Shown here in pieces: positions 49,401-63,588 of a stretch of DNA of 64,000 nt. Source of the DNA: Ancistrus triradiatus (taxonomy: Eukaryota; Chordata; Actinopteri; Siluriformes; Loricariidae); the NCBI GenBank assembly GCA_025084515.1, contig JAJAGP010000550.1, positions 1 through 64,000 on the forward strand. The letters are read 5' to 3'. Under the pieces are notes generated by a model. It was not told where the DNA came from, did not search any database, and saw nothing but the letters and a program-made list of their open reading frames with translations. The position numbers were made by a program, and so were the translations under genes. Every line of letters starts with the position of its first letter. Position 1 is the stretch's first letter.

Positions 49401-52338
49401 TTTCATATAACTCATCGTAGGCCTTCTGCTTGGTATTTGCTACCTCCCTCTTTGCCCTTTGCCGCATCTCCTTGTACTCCTGCCTACTCTCATTAGTCCT
49501 GTCCCTGTCCGATTTCTTCTTTGCTGACCTCTTTCTCTGAGTAACCTCCTGCACTTCCTCGTTCCACCAAAAGGTTTCCTTTTCATCCTTTGCCTGTCCA
49601 GAAGACACACCCAGTACCTTTCTACCTGTCTGTCTAATTACTGTTGCCGCTACTCCCTAGTCGTCTGGGAGCTCTTTCCTATCACCCAAAACCTTTCTCA
49701 GCTCCTCTCTGAACTCCTTACAACATTCTTCATTTCTCAACTTCAACCATTTGATCCTCTGCTCTGCCTTTGTCCTCTTCCTCTTCCTACCACCAGAGCC
49801 ATCCTGCACACCACCATCCGATGCTGCCTAGCTACACTCTCCCCTGCCACTACCTTACAATCACCAATCTCTTTTAGCAACCTCTTCTACATAGGATGTA
49901 GTCTACCTGTGTGCTCCTCCCTCCACTCTTATAACTCACCCTATGCTCCTCCTTCTTTGGAAATATGTGTTAACCACAGCCATTTCCATCCTCTTTGCAA
50001 AATCCACCACCATCTGTCCTTCTAGGTTCCTATCCTTAACACCAAACCTGCCCATCACTTCCTCATCTCCTTTATTACCTTCACCAACATGACCATTGAA
50101 ATCTGCACCAATCACCAGTCTCTCCTCCCTGGGAATGCTATCTCAACCACTTCATCTAACTCCCCCCAGAATCTCTCTTTCTCCTCTAATTCACAGCCAA
50201 CTTGTGTTGCATATCCACCAAACAACATTCACCATTACACCCTCAATTTCCAGCTTCGACATATTATCCTATCTGACACCCTTTTCACCCTCAACGACAT
50301 TCTTTACATAGTCCTCCTTCAGGACAACACCAACTCCATTTCTCTTCCTATCCACACCATGGTAGAACAGTTTAAACCCTGCACCAATGCATCGAGCCTT
50401 GCTACCCTTCCACTTTGTCTCCTGCACACACAAAACATCAACCTTTCTCCTCTGCATCATATCAGCCAGCTCTCTACCTTTCCCTGTCATCGTCCCTACA
50501 TTTAGGGTTGCTACCCTCAGTGCTATATTCTGGCACCTCCTGATTTCTCCTCACACGCTTCCCTCCTCTTCGTCTTCGACAAACAGTAATCCAATTTCCG
50601 CTGGTACCCTGTTTGCTACCAGTACTTTCAGAAAATCTAAATGATGTTTTAGGTCATATTTATTCAGAAATTCTAAAGGTTTCACAATCTTCCAAGCCCC
50701 ACTGCATATGCCAAATGGCTTCATTTTCTGCCTTTTAGCAGCTAAAGATTAAAAATGAATAGTGAGCATTTGGTACCAGACTAAAACTATAATAAACTGC
50801 TTTGAGGGGCATTTAAAATTCTCCAACATGCTGTCAGAGGTGCTCACAGGGCATGGACAGAAATATAACTTATAATACCAGAGCTGCAGATCGATTCTTG
50901 CAACATTACACCCTTGCCTATCTTCCATTTCATATGTGAACCCTTGTGTGTGGTATTTTTTTTAACTTACTGCATGTACAGCTTGCAATGGTTGATTAAG
51001 CACCTACCTGGCAGTGCAGTCTCTCCAGCTGCTCCTTGTTACCTGGGGCCTGGTTCTGCCCAGGCTGTTCTATGGTGGACAGGAGCAACTGGGCATCACT
51101 GAGCAGAGCATGGGTACGCTTCAGGTCTCGTCGGAGTCGCTTTTCCACATCAAAGTCCCTGTGGCCCACCTAAACAAGAGACAGAATGAGATCGACCTGG
51201 TGTCCATCTTTAGGTGACCTTTTCATCTGCTGGATTTGGTCTTTTTTCTGAAAATCTTTCTATATTTTTGTCCTATTTTCATACTTTTTTAATGTACGTC
51301 AAGGGTCTGTGAGTAAAATGTATTGTTTGGATATGTTTTGAACATCTGAAGATACACTGACTGGCCACTATATTAGAGACACCTGCCCTTTCATGACTGG
51401 AGCTTCCCTGGATGGGAATTAAAGACGTGACCCTGGAGTGCAGCACAAAATCAGTTACAGACAGAGTATACAGAGTATGTTACACATAAACACCCCGAGG
51501 TAGCACTGCACTGTGTCGCACACGCACACACATGCACAATTCGGTTCTCCACGCACTTTGACTAGTAAAATATATATAAATGCTTTATAACTGTGTAAAG
51601 CACTGTCCACTGACATACTATATGCGGTGATATGAAAGGAACTAGTTTTCACTTGTGGTTTGTTTTTCCAGAGTGTTACAAGCAATGCTGAAAACTGTTT
51701 GACTGTTTATCTTGAAGCCCATTCATCCCTGACAGAAGAGCTGTAGTATTTCCTCGAACCCTCTCTGTCAAACACAGCTGCCACATCTTCAACAAGTCCA
51801 GTCGAAGACTGGAAAGACTACTTAGAGATCGAGGCATCATGTTCCATTTCCATGCTCTTGTAAACCATGAATCCTCTTGTTCAGACACTGCTGGGTCATG
51901 AGCTAGTAAACCAGGATGATTCGGAGGGCTAGTGACGCGCTTGGCCCAGAATACGCAGTGACAAACAGTATGAGCGCTTCTGATCACGCCAGACATCATA
52001 TGCTTTATCTAACCCATGGAAGAGAATATCAAGTGAATGGTAATGACAAAATGCTAATCAATTAAATGACAGGGGGAAATGGAGCGTCACAGGAAATAAT
52101 CTGAATAATAAAGAATATGGAAGTGCAGAGTGCAGAATAAGGGTTAGGGAAATGTCTGGACAGCTGCTATCTACACGTCACGGGTATGATGATTAGGAGA
52201 GCAACGGCACGTTAACACACACTGATAAGCTCTAGTGTGCCTATAAATCTGTGTTCAATTACACAGTGCTTCCTAATAAATGTCCCTGTGCTGGGCCTTA
52301 ATGACAGTGGCTGGTACAGCGTAGGTGGACGACAAAGA

Positions 52339-52369
<31 letters not shown>

Positions 52370-55300
52370 GATTACCTGTTCACACAGAGTGGCAATCAGT
52401 CCTTCCAAATCATGTTTCTCATGCACCACCATCTGCTTTTCCTCATATTCTTGCTGCAGCTGCATCTCCAACTGCCTGAGCTGAAAACACACACACACAC
52501 AGGTCTTTCTATTATTGTGGGACTTTCTATTGACATAGTATTACTATAGCTCACATCGATACAAATATACACACGCACGCACACGCGCACACACACACAA
52601 CCACCCTTATACCCCCCCCAACACACACAGACCCACACACACGTACAATGGTGCTTGAAAGTATGTGAACCCTTTAGAATTTTCTATATTTCTGCATAAA
52701 TATGACCTAAAACATCATCAGATTTTCACACAAGTCCTAAAAGTAGATAAAGAGAACCCAGTTAAACAAATGAGACAAAAATATTATTATACTTGGTCAT
52801 TTATTTATTAGGGCAATGATCCAATATTACATATTAGTGAGTGGCAAAGTATGTGAACCTTTGCTTTCAGTATTCTGGTGTGACCCCCCTGTGCAGCAAT
52901 AACTGCAGCTAAAACGTTTCCCTGTAACTGTTGATCAGTCCTGCACACCGGCTTGGAGGAATTTTAGCCCATTCCTCCGTACAGAAACAGCTTCAGCTCT
53001 GGGATGGGTGGTGGGTTTCCTCACATTAGCTGCTGCCTCGCTTCACACACTTCAGCTCCTTCCACAACATTTTGATTGGATTAAGGTCAGGACTTTGACT
53101 TGGCCATTGCAAAACATGAACTTTATTCTTTTTTAACCATTCTTTGGTAGAACGGCTTGTGTGCTTAGGGGTCGTTGTCTTGCTGCATGACCCACCTTCT
53201 CTTGAGATTTCAGTTCATGGACAGATGTCCTGACATTTTCCTTTCGGATTCTCTGATATAATTCAGAATTCATTGTTCCATCAATGATGGCAAGCCCGTC
53301 CTGGCCCAGATGCAGCAGAACCAGGCCCAAACCATGATACTACCACCACCATGTTTCACAGATGGGATAAGAAGGTTCTTATGCTGGAATTGCAGGTTTT
53401 TCCCTTTCTCCAAACATAACGCTTTTCTTTTATAAACCCAAAAAGTTCTATTTCGGTCTCATCCATCCATCAAAAACATTCTTCCATAGCCTTCTGGCTT
53501 TGTCCACGTGATATTCTAGCAAACTGCAGACGAGCAGCAAGCCTCCTTTGTGGACAGCAGTGGCTTCCTCGCCCTGCATCCCTGCCATGCACACCATTGT
53601 TGTTTCAGTGTTTCTTCTGATGGTGGACTCATGAACATTAACATTAGCCTATGTGAGAGAGGCCTTCAGTTGCTTAGAAGTTACCCTGGGGTTCTTTGTG
53701 ACCTCGCCAACTATTACATGCCTTGCTCTTGGATTGATCTTTGTTGGGTCTACCACTCCTGGGGATGGTAACATGGTCTTGGAATTTCCTCCATTTGTAC
53801 GCAATCTGTCCTGACTGTGGATTGGTGGAGTCCAAAAACTCTTTAGAGATGGTCTGTAACCTTTTCCAGTCTGATGAGCATCTACAACACTTTTTCTGAG
53901 GTCCTGGGGTTCTGAGGTATATATCTCGTGGACTACCAATTGACATTGACACCAATTGACCATTGCTTACCATCCACGCCCACCGACATCCACCAGCCTT
54001 TCTATCCATCGTGGCGACTTTCCGTTGACATAATGTTACTGTAGCTCGCAATAATACATCAAACATATGAGTAAGGGACTTCACCCATGCCCCACTTGTC
54101 TTCTATTTTCGACATTATTACTATAGCTCACAATGATATATAATATGAAGGAGGGACTCCACCGAACCATAGCCAACAACACCATTCTGACTACAATTGA
54201 CATTTCTATCCACAGCCTTCGTACACACAAGCGTGGCGAACTTTTTTGCTGGACATTAAGTTACTGTGTCGCAGCAATATAAATACAACAAAATATGAGT
54301 AAGGACTTCACCCAGCCCACTTGTCTTTCTAGTATTGACATTATTCCACCACCCAAGACACATCTTTCTTTTCACATTGTGTGGACTTTCCACTGATTTA
54401 ACGATACAGTAGGTATTAATTACACACTAACCTTAACCTGAGTAGGAAATCTGTAACAAATTAATAACTACATCTGTAGCCCTAAATTTGTATCCTTTCC
54501 AAGTACCAATCCAGGCTCACTGCTTACCCGTCTCTGTGAAGACTTCTGCACTGTCCTCCAGTGTCCCTCAAATTGTTCCTCGTCCTTGTCCTCGAGCTCC
54601 TTCTGATGCATCTGCTTCATTCTCTCTCATCTCCATCTCAAAGCGCACTTGCATCTTTAAAAAGAGAAAAAGAGAGAAAGTCATCATGTTTTCCACAGAC
54701 ACAATCATAAAAAATAAAAATAAAAAACAGCAGACAGCTCACTATCACAGGCGGCTATGACCGTCTTGAAAGCGTCTTAGCTTAGCAACCTCATTAAATG
54801 TAAAAGCACAGCATATAGCCGTTGCCATTTTTGGATTTTTTTTTTATCAGGCCTGCACTGAGGATGCTGGAGAATTTGCATACAAAATGTCTTATTAATC
54901 CAAGAAGGCATTTTTCACTGTAGAAGGCAGATTTAGGAGGAATTCCAATTTCTCTTTCAAGGAGGATCCGAGAAAGAGGCTGAAAAACTTAATACTACCT
55001 GCTCCCTCTGCTGCATTTTCGCTGTCATGTTGGCCAGCTCCTGGGAGCGCTCCTTGTCTTTGCTCTCAAGTTCACGCAGCTGTTTCTTCAGTTCAGGCAC
55101 AGAGTCTGAGCTGAGGGTCAGGGGAACTGTCAGGTCTCGAATCTGAGCGCACAGCTCCTCTTTCTGCTGTCGTAGGTGCGCCGACTCCATCTGGCTCTCC
55201 TACTTGCCAAGGCACACACATACGCATTTTAGGCCTTCACACACAGCATTTAAGAGCATTTTGGTAGTAGTACGTGTACTAGTGAAACTTAATTGTGTCC

Positions 55301-57092
55301 ATTTGTGCATGTGATTATTTTGTATTCATGAAATTAATACAAATCCTAGTATCCGGACTCCCAGTATTAAATAATTCATAATACAATTTGAGCACATTTT
55401 GCCACAGAGCATTCTAACTCGGTTGATGTGTTTAGAGACTTTTTTGTGTGAGTTCCTTGTTGTTTGTTCGGATGGCTTTCCTCTACTTATTTGTAACAAG
55501 CTGTAAATGGTGTTCGGAAGTCTATGAGTCTGTCCTATTGTAAGTAGTACTCCTTTGTTTGTCCATCCAGTTTTGTAAAAAGCAGTTTGTTTTGTCAGCA
55601 CCAGTCAAATGGTCCTCACAAGTGAAAACGATAGCTCTTTTTTCCAATCTATTTTCACTCATGTATTATTGTTATAGAATTTAAATGCTCCATTGTAATA
55701 AATGCTGCAGAAATAAATCTGACTTTGACTTTCTGTCCTTGTAGTCGAGAATGAGTGAGAGAGCTAGAAACAACAAATTGTCTTCATGAGTGGCATGGTG
55801 GCAAGGAGTGCTGACTATCATGGACTTTATAGCCAATAAACCCCAGTGAGCATTTACGGGGGACTTTCAGACGGAGAAAGCCACTTATTCAGTAACATCA
55901 CTTGACGCTCTTTGGAATATTGTGAAATCTTGCTGGATATCAGGGGCGTCCCTAGAGATTTATGATGGGGGGCTAAGCTTTGACTAGGAGGGTCTAGAGG
56001 TTAGTCCCACAGAAGAATAAAAATGAACCAAAAAGGTCTGCATTATGAAACTGGCATAACCTTTAAAACATACAATTATCTGGAAAAATAGCCTCATAGG
56101 AGTAAATTACTATAAAGACACATGTCATTCAAAATCTGTATTAAGTACAGACCTTATTTGACTTAATTACTATCTATCTAAACACAAGTGGTACAGACCA
56201 GACACTTGGTAACTGCATTCGTGTTTAATAAGCTGGGTGACGAGTTTTAGGACAATGTGACATTACCAGTACTAGCCAAAATGGCTTTTTAAATCGATTT
56301 AAAGCTGTTCTTAAATCCAATAAATACATTACTGTCATTGTGAGAAAACTATTTCTAGATCTATTGAACATTAATTTTGGAACTAAACATAGAAACGGGT
56401 TGAATCAGGCCAAGCTCATAATGACATCTTAGACCTATTGGCTGTATTTGAGATCTTTTCACTTGTGTAATTTAGGAAAGTGGTAGAGAGCAGTTTCAAG
56501 GGCAGCAGCGCCTCCCCCAGGTCCTAGTGCGTCAAATATAATTTGTTGCCAATACGGAGTGGGATAGGAGAGTTCAAAAAAGAGAAACTACTGACGATGT
56601 AAACTAATGATCCGTGTTTATTTGGGTGGGGGGACTAGAGGACATTTTGGGAAACAGGTCTAATGACGTCCATGCCGGATATCATGGAGCATGAAATTTC
56701 GATAAACCCGTGGAGTGCATGCCAGCAAACGGGATGGAAGACCTTTTCATTGAAGTTGTTTTGCAGATTATATGCTTTGTTAAGAAAAACATTAGCGAAA
56801 AGTGCAATATGGAAACATTTTCAAGAGTGGCCTCAGACTTTTGGACCCCCACTGTATATTTAAGTCACGGTGCAAATCCATTCATTGGCGGCATGTTTTG
56901 CAAACATAGGCACAAGCAAGTACATAGTCATTCGTCACAGATGGCGGGGGTTCGACCCTGAGCTGTACCTTGAGCGTACGCCGCAGAGAGAAGATCTCTG
57001 CCCCGAGAGCCGTGCTCTCCTGGATGGCCTTGTCCTTCTGCTCTCTCTCATTATCTGCTTCCTCCAGAGCACGGGTGAGCTCGCTGTCAAAC

Positions 57093-57156
<64 letters not shown>

Positions 57157-60100
57157 ACAGATCCAGACAGGCACACATCCACATTCACAGGGAGGCGCAA
57201 GAGAGAAGGGGACTGAATATATTAGAAAGCATAGCCTAATAAACAGTACTAAACTCTATGCTAATGTGACATTTCGCCTCAAGCTAAGCGACACACCTCC
57301 TCTGCTTTCTGTCTAGCTCGTGTGCACGCGCCTGCAAACTGTCCGTTAGCACGTGGGCGTCCTGCAGGTCAGAGGTCGCGCGTCGGCAGTGTCGCTTTAG
57401 CTCGATCACCGAGCGCCTGGACTGCTCCAGCTGGGCTTGCAGCTCCGAAACCTTGCACGAAAACGCAGAACAGTGTTAAAGCACCACCCACAGGTTTCTG
57501 CGGAATAGACTGAGAACGTTGCATGCTTGGTTATTTCCTCGGAACATTTCCTCCTCCTGCTATCTCTGTTTGTGGTATTACGTTGCACGCATCAGTCAAA
57601 TGTACGCTCACTGACTTCATTAGGAACACCCTTTCAGCTCGGCTAAATCACATGGCGCCACGAGATGAAGCTTCACCGAAGCCAGCAGCGTGGGATTATT
57701 TCTCGCTTAAGAAAATCTGTACTGCCAGTATTCTGGCTGGAATGTAAATATAACCAACAATTCAAAAGTTAGTAAGATCACGCTTCCCTATTTGTGCTTG
57801 TTTCTGCATTATGCCAACATGCATTTTTCATGGCTCTAAAACTTTTCAAACTCAACCAGTACATACTATTATTTCAAGCTGCTAGAACACTGCTTTATAG
57901 ACACTGATCGAGTAGTTCACTTAGATAGTGTTGGTATCGCTACTAGTATCAGCAGATACATGAACATCGGGTATCGGAAGGAAAAAAGTGGCATCGCTGC
58001 ATCCCTACTAATCAGCCAATCACACGGCAGCAACTCAATGCATTTACAGTGGGGCAAGTATTTGGTCAGCCCACTGATTGGTGCAAGTTCTCCTACTTAG
58101 AAAGATGAGAGAGGTCTGTAATTTTCATCATAGGTACACTTCAACTATGAGACACAAAAAATGGGAAAAAAAATCCAGGAAATCACATTGTAGGATTTTT
58201 TAAAGAATTAATTGTAAATCATGATGGAAAAATAAAGTATTTGGTCACCCACAAACAAGCAAGATTTCTGGCTCTCATAGACCTGTAACTTCTTCTTTGA
58301 GAAGCTCTTCTGTCCTCCACTCGTTACCCTGTATTAATGGCACCTGTTTGACCTCGTTATCTGTATAAAAAGACACCTGTCCACAGCCGCCTCCAACGTC
58401 CAGATTCCCAAAACTCAACCATGGCCAAGACCAAAAAGAGCTGTTGAAGGACACCAGGAAGAAAATTTGTAGACATTGCACCAGGCTGGAAAAAGAGTGA
58501 ATCTACAATAGGCAAGCAGGTTGGTGTGAATAAAATCAACTGTGGGAGCAATTGTAAGAAAATAAAAGACATACAAGACTATTGATATAATCTCCCCTCG
58601 ATCTGAGGCTCCATGCAAGATCTCATCCCATGGGGTCAAAATTATCATGAGAACGGTGAGCAAAAATCCCAGAACTACATGGAGGGACCTGATGAATGAC
58701 CTGCAGAGAGCTGGGACCAAACGTAACAAAGGCTACCATCAGTAACACACTACGCCGAGGGGGACTCAGATCCTGCAGTGCCAGGCGTGGTCCCCCTGCT
58801 TAAGCCAGTACATGTCCCAGGCCCGTCTGAAGTTGCCAGAGAGCATATGGGTGATCCAGAAGAGGATTGGGAGAATATCATGTTGTCAGATGAAACCAAA
58901 ATAGAACTTTTTGGTAAAAACTTAACTCGCTGTGTTGTTTGGAGGAAGAAGAATACTGAGTTGAGCCATACCTACTGTGAAGCATAGGGGTGGAAAACAT
59001 CATGTTTTGGAGCTGTTTTTTCTGCAGAGGGGACAGGACGACTGAACGGGGCCATGTATTGTAAAATTGTAAGCCAAAACCTCCTTCCATCAGTGAGAGC
59101 ATTGAAGATGGAACGTGGCTGGATCTTCCAGCATGAACAATGATCCCAAACACACACACAACTCAACCAATGAAGGAGAGGCTCCGTTAAAAGCATTTTA
59201 AGGTCCTGGAGTGGCCTAGCCAGTCTCCAGACCTCAGCCCCATAGAAAATTTGTAGAGGGGGTTTGAAAGTCCGTGTTGCCCCAAAACATCACTGCTCTA
59301 GAGGAGATCTGCATGGAGGAATGGGCCAACAATACCAGCTACAGTGTGTGCCAACCTGGTGAAGACTTACACCAGGAACCGTTTTGAAACTCTGTCATTG
59401 CCAACAAAGGTTACGTTTAAGTATGTTACCCAGTTAAGTATGTTAAGGTTATTAAGATTGAGAGGAAACTTTTGTTATTGACCAAATACTTATTTTCCAC
59501 CATAATTTACAATTAAATTCTTTAAAAATCCCCTACAGTGTGATTTCCTGGATTTTTTTTTTCTCATTTTGTCTCTCAAAGTTGAAGTGTTACCTATGAT
59601 GAAAATTTACAGACCCTTTTCATCTTTCATGTGGAGAAACTTGAACAATCAGTGCTGATCTAAATTACTTTTTGCCCCACTGTAGGTATGTAGACACAAC
59701 CAAGAAGTCCTACTGGAAGTGCAAACCGAGCCATCAGAATGGACGCAGGAAGATTGCACAATCAGTTCTGACTAAATAACTTTTGTTTTTGTTGCCCCAC
59801 TGTAGGATGTAGACACGACCAAGACGTCCTACTGAAGTGCAAACCGAGCATCAGAATGGAGCAGAAATTTGATTCAAGTGACTTGCTTATTTCAGAAACA
59901 GCAGATCTACTGGGACTCTCACACACAGCCATCTCTAGGGTTTAAAGAGAATGGTCCGAGAAAGAGAAAATATCCAGTGAGGACAGTTCTGTGGGTGAAA
60001 ATGCCTGCTTGGTGCCAGATGTCAGAGGAGAATCCTCTGCCTTACATCAACAATTCAGGCTGCTGGTGGTGTAATGATGTGGGAAATTTTCTTGGTACAC

Positions 60101-63100
60101 TTTGAGCCCTTAATACCAGCTGAGCAATGTTTAAACACCACAGTCTAACTGAGTATTGTTGCTGACCATGTTCATCCCTTCATGAGCACAGTGTACCATC
60201 TTCTTCACAAAGCTCAAATCACATCAATCTGGTTTCTTGGACATGACATCGAGTTCGTTGTACTCAGACGGCCTCCACAGTCAGTAGATCTCAATCCAAT
60301 AGAGCACCTTTAGGATGTGGTGGAATGGGAGATCCACATCATGGATGTGCAGCCGACAAAACTGTGTGATTCCTGAAGAATTAAGGCAGTTCTGAAGCTG
60401 GCATAAAGGCGTCCAACCCGGGTCTAGCTCGGTGTACCTAAAACTGTGGCCTGTGACTCTATATTCGCTCTTATTTTTTGCTCTTTAAGGTTACGCCATG
60501 GCTCCACAGAAACAATATTGTACAGTATTTCATGCATGCAAACAGTAAAACCCCAGCATAAACTGTGTAAGGAAAAATATTGGAAAAAGTGTTTGAAGAG
60601 TATACTGAAGGACCTTTGTGTCCAAAAGTTGTCGCGCCTCTTTCTCAGCTTCAAGCCTCTCTTCTGTCTGACGCAGACGCCTGCGCAGAAACTCCACTTC
60701 CGTCTGAGCACAATCCAACTGAAGCTGCAGCTCGCTCTCTGAAACGCGCACATTAAAAGCCATATTAATCTCTCTCTGAATCGAAGAGCTAAATTGGAAC
60801 GCTACATGGAACATTAGGCAGCGTACTAATGCAGAAGTGATTATAGCAAATGGAAAGCATCAAAAGTCAGAATTAAAGTCTGTTTTCACAGATCTCTCAT
60901 TATGAGAACATTATTAGTAATAATAAAATATGCGAATGTAAGTTGTTCCTGCAAATACAGTCATTGACCAAAAAAATAAAGCCCCCGGAGAGAAATGTTG
61001 GATTGCTGCTAAACTCGGCAAGCAGTTCTGTCTCGGGCAGATATGTAAATGGTTACAGGTGTAGTCTGATTAAACACTGGGTCTTGCAACAAGAGGGCAT
61101 AAAAGTGTTTCACCCACTGCCTATAAAAGGCTCTCAGAGGCTACTTTTGGCTAGTGTACCACTTGGTTCGAGACTGACTGCTAGACTGGACTCAAACACA
61201 TTTTGCCCAGGTGACAGGCCCAGACCACCAGTAGAGAAAAGCTTTTGATCCGCTGACAAGTACGAGCAGCTCCCAGAGTTTCGTTGTCCAGCATCCAGCC
61301 ACAGGTGACACCTTCACTACACACCCCTGTCTCTGCCCGGACCATGTTGTTCAATTGCTGTCATGGCACCCTTTACGTGTCCTGCCATTAAGAGCCAGTC
61401 AGCATCGTCTTCGTCAGCTGCCTCAACTGCTGGCGTGATGATCTAAGGAGTCATCACAGACAACAGTCAGTCCCCTCTATTAGTAATACAAGGGACACCA
61501 ACAGCTCAGCGATAGGTGCAGGACATCCCGCTGCCACATGTGGTGCCTGTCACGGTAGGGCTTCCAACTGGCATTTTGCAGTAGAATAAAGCTCGTCCGC
61601 ACACAGTCAGGGTTTCCCAGGAACGTCTCCACCAGATTGCAACACTGCCTTGGCATACCCGGTTGCCAGATCGATCGCCAACGGAGCATTTATGGGACCA
61701 GCTTCAGCAAACTGAGTGTGGACTACCTACAGGCCCAGCTGGGGGCAAATCAGAGGAATGTCTAGCAGTCAAAGATCTCTCACCAAGAGGTACACTAGCC
61801 AAAAGTAGCTTCTGAGAGCCTTTAAGGGTCAGTGGACCAGTATGCCCTTTTGTGGCAAGACCCAGGATCTAATCAGACCACACCTGTAATCATTTCTTTC
61901 TGGGTGCGTTACATTTTTGTCAACGAGTATACCATTAGATACACTTTCCAACAGATTTTAGATCTGGTAAGTGAATTTATTTTAACACAGATTTTTAGCA
62001 GTGCACCAGGGTATGAAAACTGATCCACAACACGAGATTATTTTCACACAGTCATTTCCAGCCAGTATAAAATAACTCATAATAAGCAGTTGGTGTTACC
62101 TGTCGCCACCCCACACAGTGCCTCCTTACGTTTCCCTCTCTGCTTCTCCTCCTCAAGCTGCTTCTCTAATGACTCTAAAGAGACCTTACTCTGGTCCAAA
62201 CGTGCCTACAGTACATCACACACATTATGGTATTAGTGAATATCTCATGAATACCTCCATGACAAGGATGGTACAATATTTTACCCCAAATTCAAAACGA
62301 GAGAGAGAGAGCATAAACACTGCACATGCACAGTGGCCGGTCCAGGATTTGAACTAACAGGCTATAAGGCGACAGCACTCACCACTGTGCCACCCTCCCC
62401 CATATAACCATGAACCACAAAAACCTGGACAGAAATCGGAACACTTCATTAGTTTTAAAGAGTTATAGAGTCATCAAAATGGTCCCAACCATAGACATAA
62501 TATACTTAGATGTCGGATTGACTGCTGGATCGTGGGTCAACAATCGTCGCCATATTGGTCCAGGCAACTTCTCATAATTCTCCAAAGATTGGGAAAAACA
62601 TGCCTGATTCTAGTCTTCTAAATAATAACATAATAAAACAATAATAGTAATAGATTAGCAATAGTAAACAGTAGATGTAATACAGCATTCACTATTTTAT
62701 ATACTGTATTACTCTGCTATTTATACTACATATACTATATTTACTATTGCTAATCTATTATTTCATTAATTATATTTTTATATTAGACTGCATCTTATTG
62801 CAGTGCCAGTTTCTCACTATTTAATTTTTATTTGTTGATTTCATTTTTGTCAAATGATGGTCAATTATAAAATCTTAGAGATGCACAGTTTAGTAGTTTG
62901 TCAGTATTTCAAAGTGAACGAGTCGAGTTCTGACCTGGGCCAAAAGAAAAGCTCAAATCATGGGGACGTAGACAGAAAGAGCCATTTTTGGGAACATAAA
63001 CCTTCTACACGTTTAATGTACATTCATTTATGAAGGGACGTTTCCACACGTGTTAACCAATGGAAATAAATCAAATCCATGCTTGACAAATAACGCGAGT

Positions 63101-63588
63101 TTGTACAATATCTTGTGAACTTGCCTGATGCTGATACACACTCGTCTCTATCGAGATTCAAAGTGACTGGAGTCCAAACGTTTTTGTACGACTCGTTTGA
63201 GAAATTATTCGGTTATTGTGCATTTTAACCCGAAAAAACGCAGCTCCTCCATTCACTTGTATTTCTTTACAAGCCGGTCTTGCCTGGACCAATATGGGGG
63301 ATGAGCTGATGTATTGCAGCAACGAGCCGAAGCAGCCTAAGTCTATGGTCCCAACTACATGTTAATTGCTACGCATTAGCATTAATGGAAACTCTGATAA
63401 AGTACTCCAGTTGTTGACTACAAGAGACATCTTAGAGAGGTTATACTAGACGAAACACATGTCCACCTGTAGCTCCTTGTTTTCCTTCGCGAGACGAAGT
63501 CTCTCTGCTCTCTCTGTTTCCAAAGCCTGACCCATAGCCTCCCCTCGAAATCTCTCATCGCTCAACTCAGACACCACAGCGGTTACCT

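Noticed and set aside
56870..57316. 148-codon plus-strand frame rich in Thr-His
   Set aside because: It is a (CA)n translation over a myo18b exon read on the wrong strand.
62330..62395. tRNA-like phrase (GGATTTGAACTAACAGG)
   Set aside because: No cloverleaf can be drawn and the phrase is a known kind of dispersed fish repeat tail.
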